Under the pieces are notes generated by a model that saw only the letters and a program-made list of their open reading frames with translations, made no database searches and was not told the origin of the DNA. Below are positions 1 to 7,305 of a DNA stretch of 64,000 nt, piece by piece (position 1 is the first letter of the stretch; every line of letters begins with the position of its first letter). This stretch comes from CAWGXG01 sp963826505 (GTDB lineage: Bacteria > Chloroflexota > Anaerolineae > Aggregatilineales > Aggregatilineaceae), in contig CAWGXG010000006.1 in NCBI GenBank assembly GCA_963826505.1, positions 186,001-250,000 of the forward strand, given 5' to 3'. A program made the position numbers and the translations under genes.

Positions 1-483
1 GTGACGACCGTGTACGATTTCGACATGGAAGAATATCAAAAGCTGTATCTGCATCGCAGTCTGCCGGGGGCGCTGCTCAACCACGCGCACATTCTGGCGT
101 TCACCGTGGAGCTTGGCCCGCCGCGCATCGTTATGGAGCGCTTTGTCGAGGCGGGCGTGCAGGGGGTGCTGAACAGCATGGGCTGGCTCGGCATGATCGA
201 GCGCGCGCCCGATGCCTGGCGCGACGCGCACGAAATCCGCGCGGGCTATGCGCTGCGCCGCGATCACGAGATTCGCGCTAACACGACGGGCATGATGAAG
301 TATCTGGTCGCGGCGGGGGATTATGTGCGCGCCGGGCAGCCCGTCGCTCGTGTGAAGAATCTGATCGGGCTGCCCGTCGAGACGGTGGTCGCGCCGTGTG
401 ATGGCTATGTGCTGTATCTCGGTAACCGGGTGATGGTTATCCCCGGCACCGAGATCATGGCGCTGGCCGTAGCGGATACTTAG
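1..483 (+). CDS. Succinylglutamate desuccinylase/aspartoacylase family protein, C-terminal part (5' partial)
   Basis: The reading frame is open from the first base, so the start lies outside the window. About 160 C-terminal residues are visible. They contain the short FTVELG stretch, which in the AspA/AstE zinc-carboxypeptidase-like family carries the catalytic Glu. This is followed by a beta-rich domain with the MKYLVAAGDYVRAGQPVARV biotinyl/lipoyl-like pattern that ends many members of this family. The family hydrolyses N-acyl amino acids (N-acetylaspartate, N-succinylglutamate) using one zinc. The zinc ligands would lie in the missing N-terminal part, so the substrate cannot be judged. The stop overlaps the stop of the convergent ABC ATPase gene by a few bases. 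Family assignment is fairly sure; specificity is unknown. Confidence 0.75.
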   Translation: MTTVYDFDMEEYQKLYLHRSLPGALLNHAHILAFTVELGPPRIVMERFVEAGVQGVLNSMGWLGMIERAPDAWRDAHEIRAGYALRRDHEIRANTTGMMKYLVAAGDYVRAGQPVARVKNLIGLPVETVVAPCDGYVLYLGNRVMVIPGTEIMALAVADT

Positions 484-1499
484 CGGCTGGGCGCCGCGTT
501 GTTCTTCTGGGCGCGTACCAACCGGATAAACGCGTCTTCCAGCGACGGCGGCACGGCGTCTGCGTCGGTGTAGTGTTGGCCCGCGTCATCCAACATGCGG
601 CGGGCTTGCGCCAGCGTGGCTTGCGCGTCGCGCGTGGTGATGTGAATCTGCGCGCCGTACAGACTCACGTCGAGCGCGCCGTCCAGGTCGCCGGACTGTT
701 GGCGATCAGTCAGCAGGCGCATCGCGGCAGGCGCGTCCGCGGGGGTAAGCTGGACGACTTCGTCCGGTAGATAGGTGTTTTTGATCGTACTGGGCGCACC
801 CTGCGCGATGATCTGGCCGTAGTAAATGAACGCCAGATTCTCGCAATGTTCGGCTTCGTCCATATAGTGCGTCGTGACGAAGATCGTCGTCCCCTCGGCC
901 GAGATGCGGTACAGCAGGTCCCAGAACGCGCGCCGCGACAGCGGATCGACACCCGCGGTTGGTTCGTCCAGGAAGACGATGTCCGGCTCGTGCAGGATGG
1001 CCGCGCCCAATGCCAGCCGCTGCCGCCAGCCGCCAGACAATTTGGGCGGGGTGTCGTGTTCGCGCCCATGCAGATCGGCCATATCCAGCACGGCGTCGAT
1101 GCGATCGCGCAGGCGGTGGTTGTGCAGACCGTAGCCGCGCCCGTAGAACTTCAGGTTTTCGATCACGGTCAGATCGTTGTAGAGCGTGAATTTCTGCGAC
1201 ATGTAGCCCAGCCGGGCGCGGATGCTCAAGGCCTGCGCGCGCACGTCGTGACCCAAGACGGTGGCGTGCCCGCCGTTGGGCGGTAGCAGTCCGAGCAGCA
1301 TGCGGATCGTGGTGGTCTTGCCGGAGCCGTTCGGCCCCAGGAACCCGAAGATTTGCCCGCGCGGCACGTCGAAGCTGACGCCGTTCACCGCCGTGAACGA
1401 TCCGAATTTCTTGACGAGGCCGCGCACTTCGATCACGTTTTCGACGGTGTGATTGCCGCTGCGGGCCTGATTGGCGTTGTTTTGTTGCGTTGTGTTCAC
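480..1499 (-). CDS. ABC transporter ATP-binding protein (ABC-2 exporter, second ATPase)
   Basis: Cytoplasmic ATPase of a drug/lipid-type ABC-2 exporter, about 339 residues. It shows Walker A (GPNGSGKTT), the signature LSGGWRQRLALG, Walker B (IVFLDEPTAG) and the switch His in VTTHYMDEAEH. The C-terminal extension resembles the DrrA/CcmA-like exporter group. I take the GTG at 1499 as start because an AGAGG ribosome site precedes it by about 8 bases and it follows the permease stop at 1505 directly; the longer open frame only reads back through the permease gene. It is the last gene of a five-gene operon (TetR, ATPase, permease, permease, ATPase). E. coli YbhF carries two ATPase domains in one chain; here the two are separate genes. 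The exported substrate is unknown. Confidence 0.88.
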   Translation of the reverse strand: MNTTQQNNANQARSGNHTVENVIEVRGLVKKFGSFTAVNGVSFDVPRGQIFGFLGPNGSGKTTTIRMLLGLLPPNGGHATVLGHDVRAQALSIRARLGYMSQKFTLYNDLTVIENLKFYGRGYGLHNHRLRDRIDAVLDMADLHGREHDTPPKLSGGWRQRLALGAAILHEPDIVFLDEPTAGVDPLSRRAFWDLLYRISAEGTTIFVTTHYMDEAEHCENLAFIYYGQIIAQGAPSTIKNTYLPDEVVQLTPADAPAAMRLLTDRQQSGDLDGALDVSLYGAQIHITTRDAQATLAQARRMLDDAGQHYTDADAVPPSLEDAFIRLVRAQKNNAAPSR

Positions 1500-1504
1500 G
1501 ATTG

Positions 1505-2725
1505 TTACCTCTGCTCCCCTAACGTCCGGCGGAAGAACCACAGCGTCACACCGTTGATCAGCACGCCCAGCCCGGCCAGCCACACCAACTGCGGCCACAG
1601 CACATCCAGCCCGACGTCCTTTTGCAGAATGCCGCGCAAGATGACCATCCAATGCCGGATCGGGAACAGGTTGGAAAGCGCCTGCATGGCGGGCGGCATG
1701 GATTCCACGGGGACGGCATAGCCCGAAAAGGTGATGTCCACGAACGCGATCAGCATCACGATAAGCAGTGCTTGATTCTGAGTGTGGGCAATCATCGCGA
1801 CCAGGAAGCCGCGCCCCAGCTCGACGAACAGGTAACCCGCCGCCAGCAGGAGCAGCAGCGCCAGCGATCCGCGCACGGGAATGTCGAACACGACGTTCAT
1901 GATGCCCAGCACCAGCAGAAAGTTAGCATAACCCACGGCCATCGCCGGAATAGCTTTGCCCAGGATCACCTCGATGGGGCGCATAGGCATGACGAGCAAC
2001 TGCTCGAAGGTGCCATACTCGCGCTCGCGCGCCAGCATGAAAGCCGCGATCATGATCGTGATGATGTACAGCACGAAGGCCGATTCGCTGGGCGCGGTGT
2101 AGGCGGCGCGGTCCAGCTTTTCGTTGTAGCGCACGGTGACGGCGGGCTGCGCCGCGTCCAGTTCGCTGAGAATCTGCTGGCGGAACTGGGCCTCAGCGTT
2201 GCCGGTGAGTGTGACGCCCTGCTGGGTGGCCAGGCTCTCGGCGACAGCCACCGCGCCGTAACGGTAAATGGCGTCTTCGGCGGCGCGGCGGGCGGTCGTG
2301 CTGGCGAGGCTGTTCGCGCCGTTCAGAGTCAGCGCGACCTGCGGCTGTTGGGCTTGCTCAAGCGCCGCCCCAAAGCCCTGCGGAATCTCGACCAGCAGCA
2401 CGGGGTCGCTGCCGAGAAAGCCACCAGTGAACAGATCATCGATCCCGGCGCTTTGGTTGGCGTGTTTTGTGACGATCTGCGCGCCTTTGCGGTCCAGCGT
2501 GAGGGTCGGCGTGTTGTTCAGCGCGTCGATCAGGCCCTGGCTGGCCGGGGTATTGTCATGGTCGATCACGGCCATTTTGAGGTTATCAATGGGTGCGCCG
2601 GTGGCGAATCCGACGAGCAGCAGCTCCAACGCCGCGCCGAAGATCACCATAATCAGCAGCAGACGGTTATGCCACAGATGCAGCATGTCTTTCCAGGCGA
2701 TATTGAGTATGCGACCGATCATCAT
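1505..2725 (-). CDS. ABC-2 type transporter permease
   Basis: Membrane subunit of about 406 residues, start MMIGRILNIAWKDM. The topology is typical of ABC-2 permeases (YhhJ/YbhR type): one N-terminal transmembrane helix, a large extracytoplasmic domain of roughly 150 residues, then five or six helices beginning at AFVLYIITIMIAAFMLARE. The element 'EREYGTFEQLLVMPM' just after the second helix is a conserved ABC-2 feature. The start codon overlaps the stop of the upstream permease as ATGA, which implies translational coupling. A longer open frame runs further upstream, but it only shadows that permease. It probably pairs with the other permease as a heterodimer. Confidence 0.88.
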   Translation of the reverse strand: MMIGRILNIAWKDMLHLWHNRLLLIMVIFGAALELLLVGFATGAPIDNLKMAVIDHDNTPASQGLIDALNNTPTLTLDRKGAQIVTKHANQSAGIDDLFTGGFLGSDPVLLVEIPQGFGAALEQAQQPQVALTLNGANSLASTTARRAAEDAIYRYGAVAVAESLATQQGVTLTGNAEAQFRQQILSELDAAQPAVTVRYNEKLDRAAYTAPSESAFVLYIITIMIAAFMLAREREYGTFEQLLVMPMRPIEVILGKAIPAMAVGYANFLLVLGIMNVVFDIPVRGSLALLLLLAAGYLFVELGRGFLVAMIAHTQNQALLIVMLIAFVDITFSGYAVPVESMPPAMQALSNLFPIRHWMVILRGILQKDVGLDVLWPQLVWLAGLGVLINGVTLWFFRRTLGEQR

Positions 2726-3915
2726 GCAATCCTTTTCTTGAACAGCCGCCCGGCGATTTCGAAGCCTTCGCCGGCGATGATGACGAGCAACAGAATGTTC
2801 CACCACAGCACGCGCGCGCCAACTCCTTGCAGGAACATGCCCCGGTTGATCAGCACGCCGCTGGTGACCGGCAGCTCGAGTGTTTCGAGCTTGATCAGCA
2901 GCGGGAAGATCTGCACGGGGAAGAACATGCCCGACAGGAACATGCCCGGAAACAGGAAGAACAACATCGACGCCCACAGCGCCGCTTCCTGGCTTTTGAT
3001 CAGGACGCTGAACAGCAGCCCGACCGCCAGTGTGGCCGCCATGTACAGCGCGGACAGCACGAAATAGAGCGGCAAACTGCCGCGAAACGGCACGCCAAAC
3101 ACAATGCGCCCGACGCCGTACATCAACAGCACGTCCACCAACGCCACGGCCACGTAGGGCAGCGATTTTCCCAACAAGATCGCGTGTTTGTCGATCGGTG
3201 TGGCGAACAGGGCTTCGAGCGTGCCTTCGCTGCGCTCGCGCGCGATGACGGTCGAAATGCTGATACCCGGCAGAGTGAGTACGACCGCGATCAGCGCGGG
3301 GACAAGGTCCCAAATCGCTTTGAGGTGCGGGTTGTAGCGGTTGGTGACGTCAGTTTGAATCGGGTTTTGCAGTTGGAGGCGCGCCATCCGAACTGCGGAC
3401 GGGTCTGCGCCTGAAGCTTGCGCAGCGTCCAGCGCCGCGTTCATCTGATCCGTCACATATGCGCCGCTCGTCGTCATCGCCGCTTCGAGCGCTGTTTCGG
3501 CGGAGATCGGATCGGTGCCGTCGATCACGAAACGGTAGCGCGGCGCGGTATCCGCGCCCGGATTCGCCAGCGCCAGGGGATCCGCGAGCTGCGCGGCGAA
3601 GCCCTGATCGATAATCACGACGACACGTGCGGCCCGCCGTTCGAGTTTTTGCTGGTAGGCGTCTGTGCTGTCTACGCTGCCGGTGACGTGTAGGACGCTG
3701 CTGGCATCAATGGCGGCGACCAAAGCCTGGGACTGGGGGGTCTGATCTTGATCCCAGATGACCACCGGGACGTTCTTGACATCGGTCGCCATGGCGTAGG
3801 CGACGAGAATCAGCATCAACACCGGCCCGACGCCCAATAGAAAGATCGTCATCGGGTCGCGGATGATGTGCAACCATTCCTTCCGGGCTATCGCCAGAAT
3901 ATGCCGCTGGTTCAT
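2722..3915 (-). CDS. ABC-2 type transporter permease
   Basis: Membrane subunit of 397 residues. The N-terminus MNQRHILAIARKEWLHIIRD precedes a first helix, then comes a large extracytoplasmic domain (about residues 45-215) and a block of helices starting near IWDLVPALIAVVLTLPG. The motif 'ARERSEGTLEALFATPI' matches the ABC-2 family hallmark. It is homologous to the downstream permease but clearly diverged, so the two look like an old duplication forming a heterodimeric channel. Its start is four bases inside the upstream ATPase stop (ATGA) and its own stop overlaps the next start the same way. Substrate unknown; the TetR gene suggests an inducible xenobiotic or lipid exporter. Confidence 0.9.
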   Translation of the reverse strand: MNQRHILAIARKEWLHIIRDPMTIFLLGVGPVLMLILVAYAMATDVKNVPVVIWDQDQTPQSQALVAAIDASSVLHVTGSVDSTDAYQQKLERRAARVVVIIDQGFAAQLADPLALANPGADTAPRYRFVIDGTDPISAETALEAAMTTSGAYVTDQMNAALDAAQASGADPSAVRMARLQLQNPIQTDVTNRYNPHLKAIWDLVPALIAVVLTLPGISISTVIARERSEGTLEALFATPIDKHAILLGKSLPYVAVALVDVLLMYGVGRIVFGVPFRGSLPLYFVLSALYMAATLAVGLLFSVLIKSQEAALWASMLFFLFPGMFLSGMFFPVQIFPLLIKLETLELPVTSGVLINRGMFLQGVGARVLWWNILLLVIIAGEGFEIAGRLFKKRIA

Positions 3916-4859
3916 GCCTGCGCCTCCTTGGTATTGAACTGCCGCACGAAGTAGATAAACGCTTCCTCCATACGTGGGGGCGTGGGGCGCAGGTCAGTCA
4001 CGGTGATGCCTGCCGCGCTCAGTTGGTCCGCGATGGAGGTGTGGGCATCGTCGCCCTGCACGATCATGGTGAGCGTGTCACCGTAGGGCTGCACGTCGAG
4101 CACGTTGTCGAGCTGGTTGAGCACGCTTTCGGCGCGGGTCAAGTTGTCCGCGCGCAGCATGAGGACTGTCCCCGGCAGCATGCGCTTGATGGCGCTGGGC
4201 GTATCACAGATCATCATCCGGCCTTCATGGAGCAGGCCAACCCGGTTGCAGCGTTCGGCCTCATCCATGTAGGGCGTGCTGACGATCACGGTCGAACCGT
4301 TGGCGTGCAGTTCGGTGAGAATGTCCCAGAATTCGCGGCGCGCCACCGGATCGACGCCGGTGGTCGGCTCGTCGAGCAGCAGTACCGCCGGACGATGGAT
4401 CAGCGCGGCAGCCAGCGCTAGTTTTTTCTGCATGCCGCCTGACAGCGCCCGCCCGCGTCGCGCGCGGAACGCGCTCAGGCCGGTGAATTCGAGCAGCTCG
4501 GCCATGCGTTGTTGGCGTTCGGTGCCGGTGATATCGAACACGTCACATACGAAATTGAGATTTTCGTCGACGGTCAGATCGGGGTACAGCCCGAACTGCT
4601 GCGGCATGTAGCCCAGCCCGATTTTGACCTGTTCGGCCTCGTCGACGATGTCGTGGCCGTTGACGGTGGCCTGCCCGCTGGTCGGCTTGAGAATGCCCGC
4701 CAGCATGCGCAGGATGGTGGTTTTGCCCGCGCCGTCTGGCCCTACCAACCCGAATAACTCGCCGGGCTGGACTGCCAGCGTCAGGTCGCGCACGGCGTGA
4801 ACTGTGCGGTGACGCAGGCGGCTGCTAAACGTCCGATTGACTTGCGCGATGTCGATCAT
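3912..4859 (-). CDS. ABC transporter ATP-binding protein (ABC-2 exporter, first ATPase)
   Basis: ATPase of about 315 residues with Walker A (GPDGAGKTT), signature LSGGMQKKLALAA, Walker B (VLLLDEPTTG) and a C-terminal regulatory domain. The start is the ATG at 4859 (MIDIAQVN), which overlaps the TetR stop as ATGA; the longer open frame upstream merely overlaps the TetR gene. It is presumed to energise the two permeases downstream together with the second ATPase. No HlyD-type membrane fusion protein is present here, unlike the E. coli cecR-ybhGFSR locus that the arrangement otherwise recalls. This would fit a cell with no outer-membrane export partner, but that is inference. Confidence 0.9.
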   Translation of the reverse strand: MIDIAQVNRTFSSRLRHRTVHAVRDLTLAVQPGELFGLVGPDGAGKTTILRMLAGILKPTSGQATVNGHDIVDEAEQVKIGLGYMPQQFGLYPDLTVDENLNFVCDVFDITGTERQQRMAELLEFTGLSAFRARRGRALSGGMQKKLALAAALIHRPAVLLLDEPTTGVDPVARREFWDILTELHANGSTVIVSTPYMDEAERCNRVGLLHEGRMMICDTPSAIKRMLPGTVLMLRADNLTRAESVLNQLDNVLDVQPYGDTLTMIVQGDDAHTSIADQLSAAGITVTDLRPTPPRMEEAFIYFVRQFNTKEAQA

Positions 4860-5455
4860 TCGCTCGACTGCTCCTTCTCCATACCTTTCAAGATGAGTGC
4901 CACCAACGTGGACAGCGCCTGGCCGACGTCCCAATCGGGCTCCAGCAGCACGTGGAACATGATCCCGTCGCCGCCCACCATCAGGGCGATGGCCGCCATG
5001 CGCGCATCCACAGCGCCGAACTCGCCGCGCGCCTGACCTTGCTCGATGATCTGCGAGGTCCAGGTGATGAAATCACGGTAGACATCCAGCATGACCTCGC
5101 GTGCTTCGGGCGATTGGTAGGACTGGATGAACGCCCCAACCATCAACCCCAGCATCTGTTTTTCGGACAGCACAGCGCCAGCAGCTTCGCTGTACAGCAT
5201 ACGCAGACGTTCCGCCGCGGGCATGTCTTCCTGCTCGGCAAGTGCCTGCGCGCCGCTGCTGAGATCGCCCAGCGCCATCAACATGGTGGCTACGAACAGA
5301 TCGTGCTTGTTCTTGAAGTGCCAGTACAGCGTGCCCTTACTGGTCCCGCTGCGGCGGACGATGTCGTCCATACTGGTTTTGTCGTACCCGTTTTCGGCGA
5401 AGGCCTCAAACGCGGCTTTGAGAATGTCGTCACGGCGATCGCTTTTCGGAGACAT
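4856..5455 (-). CDS. TetR/AcrR family transcriptional regulator
   Basis: Regulator of 199 residues. The N-terminal helix-turn-helix is clear (DDILKAAFEAFAENGYDKTS followed by DDIVRRSGTSKGTLYWHFKNK), and a ligand-binding all-helical domain follows. The ATG at 5455 is chosen over an in-frame GTG at 5464, because the AAAGGAG ribosome site abuts that GTG but is correctly spaced (about 8 bases) for the ATG. It is the first gene of the exporter operon and overlaps the first ATPase by ATGA. The promoter just upstream contains two palindromes that overlap the -10 and start region, so autorepression relieved by a transported ligand is the likely mode of control. Confidence 0.93.
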   Translation of the reverse strand: MSPKSDRRDDILKAAFEAFAENGYDKTSMDDIVRRSGTSKGTLYWHFKNKHDLFVATMLMALGDLSSGAQALAEQEDMPAAERLRMLYSEAAGAVLSEKQMLGLMVGAFIQSYQSPEAREVMLDVYRDFITWTSQIIEQGQARGEFGAVDARMAAIALMVGGDGIMFHVLLEPDWDVGQALSTLVALILKGMEKEQSSE

Positions 5456-5469
5456 TCTGTTCACTCCTT

Positions 5470-5507
5470 TCTAGACTATTCAGTCTAGACCGACCGGTCA
5501 GTCTAGA
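5470..5507. promoter_or_regulatory. Double palindromic operator for the TetR regulator
   Basis: Three copies of the half-site TCTAGAC/GTCTAGA occur in 38 bases. The first palindrome is 5470-5476 with 5483-5489. The second is the 24-base near-perfect palindrome 5484-5507, built round a perfect GACCGGTC core at 5492-5499. They sit between the -10 box and the tetR ribosome site, as expected for an autoregulatory TetR operator. That the neighbouring TetR protein binds here is inferred from position. Confidence 0.75.
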
Positions 5508-5535
5508 TAATACGCCCGGTTTGGACAGGAGTCAA
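5507..5535 (-). promoter_or_regulatory. Sigma70-type promoter of the tetR-exporter operon
   Basis: On the minus strand, TTGACT (5535-5530) and TATTAT (5512-5507) are separated by 17 bases. The -10 box touches the end of the second operator palindrome, so repressor binding would block transcription initiation. Confidence 0.65.
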
Positions 5536-5574
5536 GAGGGTAAATGAAAATACGCGGAGACCCAGAGAATGCAT

Positions 5575-5606
5575 AAAAATGGCCCACCGAAATTAATCGG
5601 TGAGCC
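5575..5606 (-). terminator. Rho-independent terminator after the UBP zinc-finger gene
   Basis: On the minus strand a 10-base stem (5606-5597 with 5590-5581, one mismatch that can pair as G-U or A-C) closes a six-base loop. It is followed by a run of five T (5579-5575). It ends the operon read from the right. Confidence 0.75.
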
Positions 5607-5638
5607 ACAGTTGTAACGTTAGCTTCGGCTTGATTCGA

Positions 5639-5902
5639 TCAGCGGACGCGTACCTGATCGGCATAGCACCAGATCCAGTCCTCGCCCGGCTCAAGCGACT
5701 GGACGAGCGGGTGACCGGTTTCGTGGAAATGCTTGGTGGCGTGCTTGCCCGGCGAGGCATCACAGCAGCCGACGTGCCCACAGATCAGACAGATGCGCAG
5801 GTGCACCCACCTGCCGCCGGTCTTCAAGCATTCTTCGCACCCCTGGGTGTTGGGCGTGACGTCCTGAATCTGGTCGATGTGTTCGCATTTCATGGAAGGC
5901 AT
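5639..5902 (-). CDS. UBP-type zinc finger protein
   Basis: Small 87-residue protein that is almost entirely one zf-UBP domain. It has a Cys/His set including CEHIDQI, GCEECL, RICLICGHVGCCD and the HATKHFHETGHPL segment, then the WCYADQ end typical of the fold. In eukaryotes this domain binds the free C-terminus of ubiquitin; bacterial stand-alone versions are known as sequence families, but their ligand is not established. The gene starts 11 bases after the histidine kinase stop and closes an operon with that kinase and the receiver-TrxR fusion. This context points to a role in redox or nucleotide-responsive signalling rather than ubiquitin biology; that is inference. Confidence 0.9.
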   Translation of the reverse strand: MPSMKCEHIDQIQDVTPNTQGCEECLKTGGRWVHLRICLICGHVGCCDASPGKHATKHFHETGHPLVQSLEPGEDWIWCYADQVRVR

Positions 5903-5913
5903 GAGGCTATCCT

Positions 5914-7305
5914 TTACTCAGAAGGCGGGCCGCTTTGCAGCGGCAGCCGCACGATAAACCGGGTATGACCGGGTTCGGATCGCACTTCGATGGTACCTTG
6001 ATGCTGCTGGATGATCCGGTAGCTGATGTCGAGTCCCAGCCCTGTGCCGGAGCCCAGCGGCTTGGTGGTGAAAAACGGCTCGAACAGGCGCGGCAGCACG
6101 TCGGGTGGGATGCCAGGGCCGGTGTCGGCAATCTCGACCATGATGAATTCGGCCTCGGCGCGCGTGATAATGGTGAGCGTGCCCTGGCCGTGCATGGCGT
6201 CAATCGCGTTGTCGATCAGGTTGGTCCACACCTGGTTCAGTTCGCCGCCGCGCGCATTAATGCGAGGCAGTGCGGAGTCGTACTGGCGCACGACGTGCAC
6301 ATCCCCCAATTTGTGGCGCAGCACGGTAAGAGTATTCTCCAATCCTTGCCGGATATCTACATCTTGGACCGGCGCTTGATCGCGGTAGGTGTAGGACTTG
6401 ATCGCCGCGACCAGATCGGCAATGCGCTGCGTGCTCTGTTCGATGGTATCCAACAGGCTGACGGCTTCTAGCGTGCTGTGCAGCCAGGCCAACACTGCCG
6501 CCAGAGCATCGCTTGGAAACTGATCCACCAGCGGCGCGAAATCTTCGGCCGCCAGCCCGGCTGAGACGAACGTCTCCGCCAGCGACCAACCATCCGCCAC
6601 GCCCTGGTTGTCGAGCCACACGCTGAGGTCGTCTTCGCGGCTGCTCTGCTCCAACGGTGACAGGGCATCAGCGCGATCCGCGTGCTCGGCGATGGTCTGC
6701 TGAAACGCATCCAACTGCGCGGTCTGAGAATCGCTCAATCCCAGGCGACTGAGCGTGAGCGCGTGCGTTTGCAGAGTGGGTAGCGTGTCGCGCAGCGCCT
6801 GAGACGCGCGGCGGGCGGCGGCGGCAGGATTGTTCAACTCATGCGCCAGCCCGGCGGACAGCTTGCCTAACGCCGCCATCTTTTCGCGCTGCTTGACGAT
6901 CTCGACCGTGCCCTGCATGCGCTCGGCGGTCGTTTCCAGGATGCGCATGCCGACGGTGGGGCAGGCGGCGAACAGCGCGCGGAAGTCGTCTTCCTCGAAG
7001 ACCATCAAGCGGCACGGCATAATCGCGCGCGCTGTGATCTGCGAGGGCGACCGATTGAGCAGCGCGATCTCGCCGCCCATCACGCCGCGCGGCGTAGTGC
7101 CCATGATGACCTCGCTGCCATTCACCGTGCGGCTGACCTGAAGCTCGCCTTCCAGCACGATGTAGAAGCGCCCGGCGGGTTCGTTTTCCCGGTAGAAATA
7201 GGCACCGTTTTCGAGCGTTTCTTCGTGCGAATGGGCCAGCATCCAGGTCATTTCGTCGTCGGAAACACCCTCGAACAGCGGAATCTGAAGGAGCGTGTCC
7301 ATCAT
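5914..7305 (-). CDS. cNMP-binding domain sensor histidine kinase
   Basis: Cytoplasmic kinase of 463 residues with no transmembrane helix. Residues 1-130 form a cyclic-nucleotide-binding (Crp-like) beta-roll (FYRENEPAGRFYIVLEGELQ; GGEIALLNRSPSQITARA). A dimerisation helix with the phospho-acceptor H-box (LSAGLAHELNNPAAAAR) comes next, then a linker region and a HATPase domain with N-box (LIDNAIDAM), G1 (DTGPGIP) and G2 (GTGLGLDIS). The ATG at 7305 overlaps the stop of the upstream gene, so the two are coupled. The natural partner is the receiver domain of that upstream protein. The ligand of the beta-roll (cAMP, cGMP or none) cannot be read from the sequence. Confidence 0.92.
   Translation of the reverse strand: MMDTLLQIPLFEGVSDDEMTWMLAHSHEETLENGAYFYRENEPAGRFYIVLEGELQVSRTVNGSEVIMGTTPRGVMGGEIALLNRSPSQITARAIMPCRLMVFEEDDFRALFAACPTVGMRILETTAERMQGTVEIVKQREKMAALGKLSAGLAHELNNPAAAARRASQALRDTLPTLQTHALTLSRLGLSDSQTAQLDAFQQTIAEHADRADALSPLEQSSREDDLSVWLDNQGVADGWSLAETFVSAGLAAEDFAPLVDQFPSDALAAVLAWLHSTLEAVSLLDTIEQSTQRIADLVAAIKSYTYRDQAPVQDVDIRQGLENTLTVLRHKLGDVHVVRQYDSALPRINARGGELNQVWTNLIDNAIDAMHGQGTLTIITRAEAEFIMVEIADTGPGIPPDVLPRLFEPFFTTKPLGSGTGLGLDISYRIIQQHQGTIEVRSEPGHTRFIVRLPLQSGPPSE

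Noticed and set aside
1622..3067. 481-residue open frame on the plus strand
   Set aside because: It is antisense to the ABC permease genes and is low-complexity, rich in His, Gln, Asp and Arg, as expected for a high-GC shadow frame.
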